Assembly (NCBI RefSeq): GCF_900187365.1
Contig: NZ_FYDG01000006.1
Location: forward strand, 1 to 64,000
Length of the DNA stretch: 64,000 nucleotides
DNA from: Rhodoblastus acidophilus
Lineage (GTDB): Bacteria > Pseudomonadota > Alphaproteobacteria > Rhizobiales > Beijerinckiaceae
Direction: 5' to 3'
Shown: positions 10,335 through 19,349 of the stretch, one piece after another
Layout: every line of letters starts with the position of its first letter
Numbering within the stretch: position 1 is the stretch's first letter
Program-made: the position numbers and the translations under genes
The notes under the pieces: model-generated
What the model was told of the DNA's origin: nothing
The model's database searches: none
The model's input: the letters and a program-made list of their open reading frames with translations, nothing else

Positions 10335-10367
10335 GGCCGGCTCCGCTTCCCACCGGCGGAGCCGGCC
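10335..10367 (+). other. nifD-nifK intercistronic hairpin
   Basis: A 12-bp perfect stem (10335-10346 with 10356-10367) around a 9-base loop, just after the nifD stop and with no T-run. It probably acts on mRNA processing or stability within the operon. Confidence 0.6.
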
Positions 10368-10399
10368 CCTCCCACACACCGACAGCAGAGGGCATCCCC

Positions 10400-11959
10400 A
10401 TGGCGCAGAACGCCGACAACGTACTTGACCACTTCGACCTGTTCCGTGGTCCCGAATACCAGGAAATGTTGGCCAACAAGAAGGCCAAGTTCGAGCATGG
10501 CCATGATCCGGCCGAAGTCGAGCGCGTCCGCGAATGGCTGAAGACCGAAGAGTACCAGGAAAAGAATTTCGCCCGCGAAGCCCTGACCGTCAATCCGGCC
10601 AAGGCCTGCCAGCCGCTCGGCGCGGTGTTCGTCGCGGTCGGCTTTAACGGCGCCATTCCCTTCGTCCACGGTTCGCAGGGCTGCGTCGCTTACTATCGCT
10701 CGCACTTCTCGCGTCACTTCAAGGAGCCGACCTCCTGCGTCTCCTCCTCGATGACCGAAGATGCGGCGGTGTTCGGCGGCCTCAACAACATGATTGACGG
10801 CCTGGCCAACACGTACAGCATGTACAAGCCGAAGATGATCGTCGTCTCCACCACCTGCATGGCGGAAGTCATCGGCGACGATTTGAACGCCTTCATCAAG
10901 ACCGCGAAGGAAAAGGGCTCGGTCCCGGCTGACTTCGACGTTCCCTTCTCCCACACCCCGGCCTTCGTCGGCAGCCACATCACCGGCTACGACAACGCCA
11001 TGAAGGGCGTGCTGGAGCATTTCTGGGACGGCAAGGCCGGCACGGCCGAGAAGTCCACGCCCGTCAAGAACGGCTCGATCAACTTCCTCGGCGGCTTCGA
11101 CGGCTACACCGTCGGCAACCTGCGCGAAATCAAGCGTATCTTCAACGAGATGGGCGTGAAGTACACCATCGTCGGCGACAATTCGGACGTGTGGGACACC
11201 CCCACCGACGGCGAATTCCGCATGTATGACGGCGGCACCACGATCGAGGAAGTGACCAATGCGGTCCACGCTTCCGCGACCATTTCGATGCAGGAATATT
11301 GCACCGAAAAAACGCTGCCCTTCATCGCCGATCACGGCCAGGAAGTCGCCGCCTTCAATCACCCGATCTCGGTGAAGGCGACCGACAAGTTCCTGATGAC
11401 TGTCGCCAAGCTCGCCGGCGTGGAAATCCCGGCTTCGCTCGAGAAGGAGCGCGGCCGCCTCGTGGACGCCATCGCCGACTCCAGCGCCCACATTCACGGC
11501 AAGAAGTTCGCCATCTACGGCGATCCCGACCTGTGCTACGGCCTTGCGGAATTCCTGCTTGAGCTGGGCGCCGAGCCGACCACCGTTCTCGCCACCAACG
11601 GCAACAAGCGTTGGGAAGAGAAGATGAAGGCCCTGTTCGCCTCCTCGCCGTTCGGCAAGGACTGCCAGGTCTATTCGCAGAAGGATCTGTGGCACCTTCG
11701 GTCGCTGCTGTTCACCCGCCCGGTGGACTTCCTGATCGGCAACACCTACGGCAAGTATCTGGAGCGCGACACCAACACCCCGTTGATCCGCATCGGCTTC
11801 CCGATCTTCGACCGTCACCACAAGCACCGCTATCCCGTGTGGGGCTACCAGGGCGGCCTGAACGTCCTCGTGACGATCCTCGACAAGATCTTCGACACGA
11901 TCGACGCCAACACGATGATCGCCGGCAAGACCGACTACTCGTTCGACATCATCCGCTGA
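10400..11959 (+). CDS. nifK: Nitrogenase molybdenum-iron protein beta chain
   Basis: A 519-aa beta subunit that pairs with NifD and shares the P-cluster. P-cluster Cys residues lie in [25 protein letters not shown] and [12 protein letters not shown]. The N-terminal extension ([20 protein letters not shown]) and [19 protein letters not shown] near the C-terminus are typical of NifK. The ATG at 10400 follows a short intercistronic hairpin. It is the last gene of nifHDK and is followed 34 bases later by a strong terminator. Confidence 0.98.
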   Translation: MAQNADNVLDHFDLFRGPEYQEMLANKKAKFEHGHDPAEVERVREWLKTEEYQEKNFAREALTVNPAKACQPLGAVFVAVGFNGAIPFVHGSQGCVAYYRSHFSRHFKEPTSCVSSSMTEDAAVFGGLNNMIDGLANTYSMYKPKMIVVSTTCMAEVIGDDLNAFIKTAKEKGSVPADFDVPFSHTPAFVGSHITGYDNAMKGVLEHFWDGKAGTAEKSTPVKNGSINFLGGFDGYTVGNLREIKRIFNEMGVKYTIVGDNSDVWDTPTDGEFRMYDGGTTIEEVTNAVHASATISMQEYCTEKTLPFIADHGQEVAAFNHPISVKATDKFLMTVAKLAGVEIPASLEKERGRLVDAIADSSAHIHGKKFAIYGDPDLCYGLAEFLLELGAEPTTVLATNGNKRWEEKMKALFASSPFGKDCQVYSQKDLWHLRSLLFTRPVDFLIGNTYGKYLERDTNTPLIRIGFPIFDRHHKHRYPVWGYQGGLNVLVTILDKIFDTIDANTMIAGKTDYSFDIIR

Positions 11960-11993
11960 TTTGTCGCGAAAGCGACATTGCAGCGAAACGCAG

Positions 11994-12022
11994 CCCGGGA
12001 GACGCAAGTCTCCCGGGTTTTT
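11994..12022 (+). terminator. Rho-independent terminator of nifHDK
   Basis: A 10-bp perfect stem (11994-12003 with 12008-12017), a GCAA tetraloop and a TTTTT tract. It ends the operon just before the convergent GST gene. Confidence 0.92.
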
Positions 12023-12028
12023 GCTTTT

Positions 12029-12688
12029 TCAAGCAAAAGAGTAGGGGCCGCCCTTCTCCAGCGCGCGTCGATAGGCGGGACGCCCGTGAATCGTTTGCAG
12101 CCATCCCTTGAGCTTTAAGCGGTCGCCGAGCCCCACGCGCTGGGCCGCCGCCTCCACCGGAAAACTCATCATCACGTCGGCGCCGGAAATTTCCGACCCG
12201 GCGAACCAGCCGCCGCGCGCGAGTTCGCTTTCCATCAGGTCGAGCTGGCGTTGAATTTGCGGCTCGAGATAGCTGGTCCGCACCGTGTTCGCGATGGCGC
12301 GGGCGATGGGCCGCACAAGCACTGGCGCGCGCTTGACGGTTTCGCCGAACAGCAGCGTCATGACCAGCGGCGGCATGGCGCTGCCTTCAGCGAAATGAAG
12401 CCAATAGGTGTAGCGCAGCCGGTCGATGGCGTCCGAGGGCGCAAGCCGGCCCTCGCCGTAGCGCGCCAGACTATATTCGACGATGGCGCCGGTCTCGGCC
12501 ACGGTCACGCCGTCGTCGGTGATGACCGGCGATTTGCCGAGCGGATGGACGGCGAGCAGTTCGGGCGGCGCCAGCATGGTCCTGGCGTCGCGCTGGTAAT
12601 GCTTGATCTCATAGGGAACGCCCAGCTCTTCGAGCAGCCACAGCACGCGCTGGGAGCGGGAATTGTTCAAGTGATGAACTGTCAGCAT
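12029..12688 (-). CDS. Glutathione S-transferase family protein
   Basis: A 219-aa GST. The N-terminal thioredoxin-like domain (residues 1-80) has MLTVHHLNNSRSQRVLWLLEELGVPYE and the cis-Pro/GSH-binding region HPLGKSPVITDDG followed by VAETGAIVEYSL. The C-terminal helical domain is complete. The Ser in NNSRSQR is the probable GSH-activating residue. The ATG at 12688 is chosen because the family N-terminus begins there. It lies antisense between nifK and nifE. The nifE promoter lies upstream of it on the other strand. The substrate is unknown; protection against reactive oxygen or electrophiles during nitrogen fixation is inferred. Confidence 0.85.
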   Translation of the reverse strand: MLTVHHLNNSRSQRVLWLLEELGVPYEIKHYQRDARTMLAPPELLAVHPLGKSPVITDDGVTVAETGAIVEYSLARYGEGRLAPSDAIDRLRYTYWLHFAEGSAMPPLVMTLLFGETVKRAPVLVRPIARAIANTVRTSYLEPQIQRQLDLMESELARGGWFAGSEISGADVMMSFPVEAAAQRVGLGDRLKLKGWLQTIHGRPAYRRALEKGGPYSFA

Positions 12689-12751
12689 TGACGTTTTCCG
12701 GAAGGGTTGGCCGAAACCCGTCATACCACGCTTTTGGACTGCGCGGCGGGG

Positions 12752-12766
12752 CGGCACGGCGCTTGC
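12752..12766 (+). promoter_or_regulatory. RpoN (-24/-12) promoter of nifEN operon
   Basis: CGGCAC-N5-TTGC, one mismatch from consensus, 76 bases before nifE. No convincing TGT-N10-ACA site was seen at the usual spacing. Confidence 0.75.
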
Positions 12767-12842
12767 TGCCTCTCTCACCAAAGCGCCTCAGGCGCGGCGG
12801 AAACCCGACAATTTTCGCGCGCCGAACACGACAGGAGGGCAG

Positions 12843-14522
12843 ATGTCCGTTTCCTCGAAAATCCAGGACGTGTTCAACGAGCCCGGTTGCAGCAAGAACG
12901 CCAACAAATCCGCCAAGGACAAGAAGAAGGGCTGCACCAAGGCTTTGCAGCCCGGCGGCGCCGCCGGCGGCTGCGCCTTCGACGGCGCCAAGATTGCGCT
13001 GCAACCCTTCGCCGACGTCGCCCATCTCGTCCACGGCCCCATCGCCTGCGAGGGCAATAGCTGGGATAACCGGGGATCGGCCAGCTCCGGCCCGACGCTG
13101 TGGCGCACCTCCTTCACCACCGATATGACCGAACAGGACGTGGTGTTCGGCGGCGAGAAAAAACTGTTCAAAGCGTGCAAGGAGATCATCGAGAAATACG
13201 ATCCCCCGGCGATCTTTGTGTATCAGACCTGCGTGCCCGCCATGATCGGCGACGACATTGGCGCGGTCTGCAAGGCGGCCTCGCAAAAGTTCGGCAAGCC
13301 GGTGATCCCGGTCAACGTGCCCGGCTTCGTCGGCCCGAAAAACCTCGGCAACAAGCTCGCGGGCGAAGCCTTGCTCGATTACGTGATCGGCACGGTCGAG
13401 CCGGAATACACCACGCCCTACGACATCAACATTATCGGCGAGTTCAATCTTGCGGGCGAGTTCTGGCAGGTCAAGCCGCTGCTCGACGAACTGGGCATCC
13501 GCATCCTCTCCTGCATTTCCGGCGACGGCCGCTACAATGAAGTGGCTTCCTCGCATCGCGCCCGCGCCACCATGATGGTCTGCTCCAAGGCCATGATCAA
13601 TGTCGCGCGCAAAATGGAGGAGCGTTACGGCATCCCGTTCTTCGAAGGCTCGTTCTACGGGATCGAGGACACGTCGGATTCGCTCAAGGAACTCGCCCGC
13701 CTGTTGATCGAGCGCGGCGCCGATCCCGAACTGATGGACCGCGTCAACGCTCTGTGCGAGCGCGAGGAGAAGCGCGCCTACGCCGCCATCGCCAAGCTGA
13801 AACCCCGTGTGCAAGGCAAGAAGGTGCTGCTCATCACCGGCGGCGTCAAAAGCTGGTCGGTCGTCGCCGCCCTGATGGAGGCCGGCTTTGAAATGGTCGG
13901 CACGTCGGTGAAGAAATCGACGCGCGAGGACAAGGAGCGCATCAAGGAGCTGATGGGCCAGGACGCGCACTTGATCGAGGATATGAAGCCGCGCGACATG
14001 TACAAGATGCTTCGGGATGCCCGCGCCGACATCATGCTGTCGGGCGGCCGTTCGCAGTTCGTCGCGCTGAAGGCGACCATGCCCTGGCTCGACATCAACC
14101 AGGAGCGCCACCAGTGTTATATGGGCTATGTCGGCATGGTGAACCTGGTCAAGGAGATCGACCGCACCCTGTCGAACCCGGTGTGGAAGAAGGTGCGCAA
14201 GCCCGCGCCCTGGGCCAAGGTTGGCGACAGCTGGCAGGAAAGAGCCCTCGCCCAGATCGCGCAGGAGCAAGCGGAACTTGCCGCCGACCCCGCCAAGGCT
14301 GAGGAAGTTCGTCGCGCGAAAGCGGTGTGCATGTGCAAGGGCGTGACGCTCGGCGCCATCGAGGACGCCATTCGCGGCGGGGCCGCTACAACCGAGGCGG
14401 TGAAGGAGAAAACCGCGGCGTCTGGCGGCTGCGGCGCCTGCGCCGTCCGCATCCAGGAAATCCTTGATCAGGGCGCGATTGTCGGACAGCCGACACAACA
14501 GATCAATGTCGCGGCGGAGTAA
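12843..14522 (+). CDS. nifE: FeMo-cofactor scaffold protein NifE with C-terminal [2Fe-2S] BFD-like domain
   Basis: A 559-aa protein. Residues about 30-470 are the NifD-like scaffold subunit that with NifN matures the NifB cofactor to FeMo-co; cluster Cys lie in GPIACEGNSWDN and YQTCVPAMIGDD. After the scaffold, a C-terminal extension (about 485-550) contains VCMCKGVTLGAIEDAI and GGCGACAVRIQEIL, the Cys pattern of a BFD-type [2Fe-2S] domain. This makes it roughly 90 residues longer than free-living enterobacterial NifE. The ATG at 12843 follows AGGAGGGCAG. It is first of nifE-nifN-nifX-DUF269-CCE_0567-fdxB-nifQ. Confidence 0.95.
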   Translation: MSVSSKIQDVFNEPGCSKNANKSAKDKKKGCTKALQPGGAAGGCAFDGAKIALQPFADVAHLVHGPIACEGNSWDNRGSASSGPTLWRTSFTTDMTEQDVVFGGEKKLFKACKEIIEKYDPPAIFVYQTCVPAMIGDDIGAVCKAASQKFGKPVIPVNVPGFVGPKNLGNKLAGEALLDYVIGTVEPEYTTPYDINIIGEFNLAGEFWQVKPLLDELGIRILSCISGDGRYNEVASSHRARATMMVCSKAMINVARKMEERYGIPFFEGSFYGIEDTSDSLKELARLLIERGADPELMDRVNALCEREEKRAYAAIAKLKPRVQGKKVLLITGGVKSWSVVAALMEAGFEMVGTSVKKSTREDKERIKELMGQDAHLIEDMKPRDMYKMLRDARADIMLSGGRSQFVALKATMPWLDINQERHQCYMGYVGMVNLVKEIDRTLSNPVWKKVRKPAPWAKVGDSWQERALAQIAQEQAELAADPAKAEEVRRAKAVCMCKGVTLGAIEDAIRGGAATTEAVKEKTAASGGCGACAVRIQEILDQGAIVGQPTQQINVAAE

Positions 14523-14526
14523 GACA

Positions 14527-15933
14527 ATGGCGATCGTCACCCATTCCCGAAAGAGCGCCGCCGTCAATCCGCTGAAGATGAGCCAGCCGATCGGCGCGGC
14601 GCTGGCGTTCATGGGCCTGCGCGGCTGCATGCCGCTGCTGCATGGCTCGCAGGGCTGCACCTCGTTCGGGCTGGTGCTGTTCGTCCGGCATTTCAAAGAA
14701 GCCATTCCGATGCAGACCACGGCCATGTCGGAAGTGGCGACCGTGCTCGGCGGCTTCGAGAATGTCGAACAGGCGGTGCTCAACATCGTCAATCGCACCA
14801 AGCCGGAAATCATCGGCATCGCTTCGACCGGCGTCACCGAGACCAAGGGCGACGATGTCGAGGGGTTTATTCGCCTGATCCGCCAGCGCCATCCCGAACT
14901 CAAGGATTTCCCGCTGGTCTATGTCTCCACCCCCGATTTCACCGGCGCCTTCCAGGACGGCTGGGAAAAGGCGGTGACCAATCTCGTTCGTGAACTCGTG
15001 CGCAAGCCCGAGAACGCCGCGCGAAAGGACATGAAGGCGGTGAACGTGCTGCCCGGCAGCCATCTCACCCCCGGCGACATCGAGGAGTTGCGCACCATCA
15101 TCGAGGACTTCGGACTGGAGCCGACCTTTTTGCCCGACATCGGCCAATCGCTCGATGGTCACATTCCCGACGATTTCACCCCCACCACCATCGGCGGCGT
15201 CGGCGTGGAAGAAGTCGCCGCCATGGGCAATGCGGGCTGGACGATTGCGGTCGGCGCGCAAATGCGCGCGGCGGCCGAGGCGATGCAGGAGAAGACCGGC
15301 GTTCCCTATCGCCTGTTCGAGAAATTGTGCGGCCTCGAAGCCGGCGACGAGCTGATCGCCTTCCTGACCGAAATTTCGGGCCGTCCGGCGCCGACCAAAT
15401 ACCGCCGCCAGCGCGGCCAATTGATCGACGCCATGCTCGACGGCCATTTCCATATTGGCGGGCGCAAACTGGCCATCGGCGCCGAACCGGACATGCTCTA
15501 CGACATTGGCTCGTTGCTGCACGACATGGGCGCGCAGATCGAGGCGGCGGTCACCACCACGCAATCGCCGGTGCTGGAAAAGCTCGAGACGCAAGAGGTC
15601 GTGATCGGCGATCTCGAAGATTTGGAGACGCTGGCGAAGGAACGGGCGTGCGACCTGCTGGTGACGCACGCGCACGGCCGGCAGGCGGCGGAGCGGTTGA
15701 AAATTCCGTTCCATCGCATGGGCATCCCCACCTTCGACCGCATTGGCGCGGCGCATGAGGTTTCCGTCGGCTATCGCGGCGCGCGCGACCTGATCTTCAA
15801 AATCGCCAACCTCATCATCGCCCACCGCGAGGCCAACGCCCACGTCACCCCGGACACCTGGCGCTATCCCTGGGGGGAACTTGCGGGCGCCGAAGAAAAT
15901 GGCGCCGCGATTGCAACGCCTGTCACGCACTGA
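14527..15933 (+). CDS. nifN: FeMo-cofactor scaffold protein NifN
   Basis: A 468-aa NifK-like scaffold subunit forming NifEN with NifE, where the 8Fe core is matured with Mo and homocitrate. The N-terminus has KMSQPIGAALAFMGLRGCMPLLHGSQGCTSFG and FVRHFKEAIPMQTTAMSEV, diagnostic of NifN. It lacks the extra P-cluster Cys of NifK. The ATG at 14527 lies four bases after the nifE stop, so translation is probably coupled. NifX follows 21 bases later. Confidence 0.96.
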   Translation: MAIVTHSRKSAAVNPLKMSQPIGAALAFMGLRGCMPLLHGSQGCTSFGLVLFVRHFKEAIPMQTTAMSEVATVLGGFENVEQAVLNIVNRTKPEIIGIASTGVTETKGDDVEGFIRLIRQRHPELKDFPLVYVSTPDFTGAFQDGWEKAVTNLVRELVRKPENAARKDMKAVNVLPGSHLTPGDIEELRTIIEDFGLEPTFLPDIGQSLDGHIPDDFTPTTIGGVGVEEVAAMGNAGWTIAVGAQMRAAAEAMQEKTGVPYRLFEKLCGLEAGDELIAFLTEISGRPAPTKYRRQRGQLIDAMLDGHFHIGGRKLAIGAEPDMLYDIGSLLHDMGAQIEAAVTTTQSPVLEKLETQEVVIGDLEDLETLAKERACDLLVTHAHGRQAAERLKIPFHRMGIPTFDRIGAAHEVSVGYRGARDLIFKIANLIIAHREANAHVTPDTWRYPWGELAGAEENGAAIATPVTH

Positions 15934-15954
15934 GATCGATCGAGAGGGCGAGTC

Positions 15955-16350
15955 ATGAAAGTCGCTTTTGCTACACAAGACCTGAAAAGGGTGGACGCCC
16001 ATTTCGGCTGGGCCAAGCAGATTTCCGTCTATGATCTGGACGAGAAAGGCTACAGCTTCGTCCAGACTTTCACTTTTGACGGCGATCTCCAGGAAGATGG
16101 CAACGAGGACAAGCTCGCCCCGAAGATCGAGGCGGTGAAGGACTGCGCCATTCTCTATGTTGCGGCCATCGGCGGTTCCGGCGCGGCGCGCGTCGTCGCC
16201 AACAACATTCATCCCATCAAGGTGCCGGAGCCCGAGGACATCGAGGCGCTGCTGAAGAAGCTGCAGGCCATGCTCAACGGCAATCCGCCGCCCTTCATCC
16301 GCAAGGCCTTGGCCAAGGGCAAGGAACGCGTTTTCGATTTCGAGGAGTGA
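15955..16350 (+). CDS. nifX: FeMo-cofactor carrier protein NifX
   Basis: A 131-aa protein of the dinitrogenase iron-molybdenum cofactor-binding family ([21 protein letters not shown], then [14 protein letters not shown]). NifX holds cofactor precursors and passes them between NifB and NifEN. A C-terminal basic tail is visible. It has the same fold as the C-terminal domain of NifB here. The next gene starts three bases after its stop. Confidence 0.95.
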   Translation: MKVAFATQDLKRVDAHFGWAKQISVYDLDEKGYSFVQTFTFDGDLQEDGNEDKLAPKIEAVKDCAILYVAAIGGSGAARVVANNIHPIKVPEPEDIEALLKKLQAMLNGNPPPFIRKALAKGKERVFDFEE

Positions 16351-16352
16351 GC

Positions 16353-16823
16353 ATGACTGAAGCCGCTGTGATCGACGACGACGCCCTCGTCGCCTCCAAC
16401 CCGTTCCTGAAAACGCTGGTCCAGGTCTGGCGCGCGCAGGACGCGCATGGGACCTGGGAGCGCAAGAGCGACGCCAAGCTGCTGTCCGAATATATCGTCA
16501 CCAAGGAAGAGCGGAAGAAGATTCCGATCATCGCCGATCCCGATCCGGACACGATCTGGCGGCTGGAGCTGTTCTACAACGCCATCGGCCTGTCGATCGA
16601 AGCCGAGAGCAAGGTGATGATCTCGCCCATGCTGAAGATGAGCCACGAAGGTTTTGGGCGCATGGTGTTGATCGGCGGCCGCCTGATCGTCGTCAACAAG
16701 CAGTTGCGCGACATTCATCGCTTCGGCTTCGAGACTTTCGCCAAGCTCGCCGAGGAAGGCGAAAAGATGGTGAAGGCCGGCGTCGAGATGATCGAGAAAT
16801 TCCCGGACGCCGCCCGGTATTGA
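16353..16823 (+). CDS. NifX-associated nitrogen fixation protein (DUF269)
   Basis: A 156-aa soluble protein matching the NifX-associated family: [23 protein letters not shown] near residue 20, [23 protein letters not shown] near 60 and the [21 protein letters not shown] strand. It always follows nifX in diazotrophs but has no defined activity. The ATG at 16353 is used; a GTG two codons earlier (16347) overlaps the nifX stop. Operon position supports a role in cofactor assembly. Confidence 0.9.
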   Translation: MTEAAVIDDDALVASNPFLKTLVQVWRAQDAHGTWERKSDAKLLSEYIVTKEERKKIPIIADPDPDTIWRLELFYNAIGLSIEAESKVMISPMLKMSHEGFGRMVLIGGRLIVVNKQLRDIHRFGFETFAKLAEEGEKMVKAGVEMIEKFPDAARY

Positions 16824-16868
16824 CGACAGTTTTCGCGCCCGAAAAAAGAGGCGATGCACGAGGAAAAC

Positions 16869-17072
16869 ATGAGCGACGTTGAAGCCCTGAAGGCGGAGAT
16901 CAAAAAGCTCTCCGCCCGCGCCATGAACGCGAAAATGAACCTGCACGATCTCTCGGAGGAGCTTCCGATTGGCTGGGAGACCATCCTGGATATCGCGCAG
17001 AAAGCCCATGACGCCTTCGCCATTCTGGAGGCGAAGCGCGCCGAACTGAAAGCGGCGGAGGCCGCAGCCTGA
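16869..17072 (+). CDS. Small nif-operon metalloprotein of the CCE_0567 type
   Basis: A 67-aa helical protein (MSDVEALKAEIKKLSARAMNAKM, then LHDLSEELP-IGWETI, A-K-A-H-DAF). The pattern matches the CCE_0567 family, small helical proteins of nif clusters that can bind metal. The start at 16869 has a good GAGG ribosome site; an in-frame ATG at 16854 would add five residues. It lies between the DUF269 gene and fdxB. The role is unproven; family confidence is good. Confidence 0.8.
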   Translation: MSDVEALKAEIKKLSARAMNAKMNLHDLSEELPIGWETILDIAQKAHDAFAILEAKRAELKAAEAAA

Positions 17073-17124
17073 CAGGCGAGCCTGAGAGGCTAGCCTTAAC
17101 GGGCCGAAATCTGGAGAGAGAGTA

Positions 17125-17412
17125 ATGGCGCAGACACGTGACGGCCGCGATTGGAAGCCGGAATATCTCGTTGCGATCGACCCCGCCAAATGCATCGGCT
17201 GCGGCCGCTGCTACAAGGTGTGCGGCCGCGACGTCATGACGCTCAAGGGCATCAATGACGAAGGCGAATATATCGACGACGATGACGAGGACGCCGACGA
17301 AATCGAGAAGAAGGTGATGGTGATGGCGGATTCCGGCGCCTGCGTCGGCTGCGGCGCCTGCGCCCGCGTCTGCCCGTCGAGCTGTCAGAAGCACGAGGCG
17401 GCCGCCGCATGA
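17125..17412 (+). CDS. fdxB: Nif-specific ferredoxin III (2[4Fe-4S])
   Basis: A 95-aa ferredoxin. The first Cys motif is CIGCGRCYKVC, the second CVGCGACARVC, with an acidic insertion (about 50-62, EGEYIDDDDEDADE) between them and a third C-terminal Cys. The long acidic spacer is typical of the nif-specific FdxB group, which supplies electrons to cofactor-assembly or nitrogenase partners. The ATG at 17125 follows GGAGAGAG. The stop overlaps the nifQ start (ATGA), indicating coupling. Confidence 0.93.
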   Translation: MAQTRDGRDWKPEYLVAIDPAKCIGCGRCYKVCGRDVMTLKGINDEGEYIDDDDEDADEIEKKVMVMADSGACVGCGACARVCPSSCQKHEAAAA

Positions 17413-18020
17413 GCCCCGACCGGACCTATCGCTGGTTGATCGAGGCCTCCGCGCCAAACGCCGGCGACGGGTTCGACGCGCATGTCTGCGCCTCCATGCT
17501 CGCGCTTGCCATCGCGCAGGCGCGGGAGGAGAACACGACTCTCGCCGCCACCAGCGGCCTCGACGCCGCCGCGCTGTCCGCGCTGGCGGCGCGGCTGTTC
17601 CCTGGCGCGGCCCGCCCGCTCGCCGCCATGGCCGGCGCCGCCGCGCCCGCGCCTTCGGCTGAAGAAGAATCGGCCCGCGATTTGTTGCTGATGTATGGCA
17701 ATGGCGATTACGCCTTGCTGCGTCCGCTCGCCGTGATGATCGCGCGGCGCTGCCAGGAGCCGCATCATCTCTGGCAGGATCTCGGCCTGCGCAATCGCGG
17801 CGAATTGTCGGAGCTGATGACCCGCCATTTCACCCGGCTGAAGCAGAAAAACTCCGCCGACATGAAGTGGAAGAAATTCATCTCGCGCATGGTCTGCGCC
17901 TCCGAGGGGTTTTCCCTCTGCCCGGCGCCGGTGTGCAGCGATTGCGACGATTTCGCCTCCTGCTTCGGTTCGGAGGAGGGGATTTCGCGGCTCGCTCATA
18001 TTTACGAGCAGCGGGCGTAA
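17409..18020 (+). CDS. nifQ: Molybdenum-handling protein NifQ
   Basis: A 203-aa protein. The C-terminal motif CPAPVCSDCDDFASCFG carries the conserved Cys set that binds the Mo-Fe-S cluster passed to NifEN. The middle region (WQDLGLRNRGELSELMTRHFTRLKQKN and DMKWKKFISRMVCASEGF) also matches NifQ. The N-terminal about 80 residues are Ala-rich and variable. It is the last gene of the nifE operon. It converges on an unrelated minus-strand gene with only seven bases between. Confidence 0.92.
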   Translation: MSPDRTYRWLIEASAPNAGDGFDAHVCASMLALAIAQAREENTTLAATSGLDAAALSALAARLFPGAARPLAAMAGAAAPAPSAEEESARDLLLMYGNGDYALLRPLAVMIARRCQEPHHLWQDLGLRNRGELSELMTRHFTRLKQKNSADMKWKKFISRMVCASEGFSLCPAPVCSDCDDFASCFGSEEGISRLAHIYEQRA

Positions 18021-18027
18021 TTTCGCT

Positions 18028-18246
18028 TCAGCACCGGTCAGGCCCCCAGCGCCACGTTTGCGTCACGCCCCAAGGGAACAGCGGCTTGGTCGTGTGTTCC
18101 CCGCACGGCCCGACCTCCGTTTCGACCTTGGCGAGAAACGACCAGATCACCAAAGCCAACGCCAAGCCCGCCAGCGGGAAATAGAGAATGTTGCGGATGA
18201 ACACCCAGCTCATCCGCGCCTTTTCGCGGTCGCGCGGCGAGGTCAT
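18028..18246 (-). CDS. Small single-pass membrane protein, hypothetical
   Basis: A 72-aa protein with one transmembrane helix at about residues 17-39 (FIRNILYFPLAGLALALVIW) and a short extramembrane tail containing one Cys. The ATG at 18246 overlaps the stop of the threonine aldolase gene (ATGA), so the two are translationally coupled. I recognise no family. It is among a small group of minus-strand genes inserted between nifQ and the Rieske gene. Confidence 0.6.
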   Translation of the reverse strand: MTSPRDREKARMSWVFIRNILYFPLAGLALALVIWSFLAKVETEVGPCGEHTTKPLFPWGVTQTWRWGPDRC

Positions 18247-19289
18247 GGCGTGATCGTCCGGCTGACCTCGACAATATCCTGGGCCAGCGCCTCGACCTGC
18301 GCGGGATCGGCGTCCCACGCGAACATGAAGCGGGCGGCGGCGCCGATGAACGTATAGAAGAGCCAGCCTTTTTCGCGCAAGGCGTCGAGCATCGCCGGCG
18401 GCGCGCTGAGGAAGACGGCGTTGGCCTCGACCGGGAAGGTCAGCGACACGCCGGGCGACGCCTCGACCGCATCGGCCAGTTTGCGTGCGCAAAAATTGGC
18501 GTGGCGGGCGTTGCGCAGCCAGGCGCCGCTTTCGAGCAGGCCGAGCCAGGGCGCCGACAGAAAACGCATTTTCGACGCCAGTTGTCCCGCCTGCTTGCAG
18601 CGATATTCGAAATCCGCCGCCAGCGCCCGGTCGAAAAAGATCACGGCTTCGCCGAGGCCGAGGCCGTTCTTGGCGCCGCCGAAACACAGCACGTCGACGC
18701 CGGCCCGCCACGACAGATCGGCCGGCGCGCAATCGAGGCGGGCGCAGGCGTTGGCGAAACGCGCTCCATCCATGTGCAGTTTCAAGCCGAGATTGCGCGC
18801 GGCGAAGGAGATCGCGCGCACTTCGTCGATGGAATAGACCCGCCCGGTCTCCGTGGCCTGGGTGATCGAAACGACGCTGGGCTTGGGAAAATGAATGTCG
18901 CTGCGGCTGGTCGCCAGCGCGCGCAAAATTTCGGGGGTGAGCCGGCCGTCGGGACTCGCCGCGGTCAGCAGCTTGGCGCCGTTGGAGAAAAATTCCGGTG
19001 CGCCGCATTCGTCGGTTTCGACATGGGCGGCGGTCGAACAGATCACGGAATGAAAGCTTTGGCACAGAGCCGACAAAGCCAGCGCATTGGCCGCCGTGCC
19101 GTTGAAGACGAAGAAAATTTCGCAATCCGTCTCGAACAGGTCGCGGAAGGCGTCGCAGGCGCGTTTCGTCCAGACATCCTCGCCATAGGCGCTGGCCGAG
19201 CCGTCATTGGCGCGCGCCATCGCTTCGAAAGCTTCGGGACAGATGCCGGCGTAATTGTCGCTGGCGAATTGCTGCGGTCTGTGCGTCAT
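18243..19289 (-). CDS. ltaE: Low-specificity L-threonine aldolase
   Basis: A 348-aa PLP enzyme of the beta-eliminating lyase family that cleaves threonine or allo-threonine to glycine and acetaldehyde. The N-terminus has FASDNYAGICPEAFEAM, the PLP Lys is in CFGGAKNGLGLGEAV, and the Asp/His cluster includes HMDGARFANA. Length is normal and the catalytic residues are present. It is not a nitrogen-fixation gene and probably arrived as part of a small insertion. The gene overlaps the downstream small membrane protein by four bases. Confidence 0.88.
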   Translation of the reverse strand: MTHRPQQFASDNYAGICPEAFEAMARANDGSASAYGEDVWTKRACDAFRDLFETDCEIFFVFNGTAANALALSALCQSFHSVICSTAAHVETDECGAPEFFSNGAKLLTAASPDGRLTPEILRALATSRSDIHFPKPSVVSITQATETGRVYSIDEVRAISFAARNLGLKLHMDGARFANACARLDCAPADLSWRAGVDVLCFGGAKNGLGLGEAVIFFDRALAADFEYRCKQAGQLASKMRFLSAPWLGLLESGAWLRNARHANFCARKLADAVEASPGVSLTFPVEANAVFLSAPPAMLDALREKGWLFYTFIGAAARFMFAWDADPAQVEALAQDIVEVSRTITP

Positions 19290-19349
19290 GGCGAGCCGGC
19301 GAATCCATTCCTGAAAACCGATCTCGCCAGTAGAGTTCTATCGGGCGCG

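Noticed and set aside
8751-10379. 542-codon open frame antisense to nifD, and similar long antisense frames over nifK, nifE, nifN, sdhA and opgG
   Set aside because: High-GC codon bias makes the complementary frame free of stops; the products are low-complexity (His/Val/Asp-rich) and have no ribosome site or homology-like motifs.
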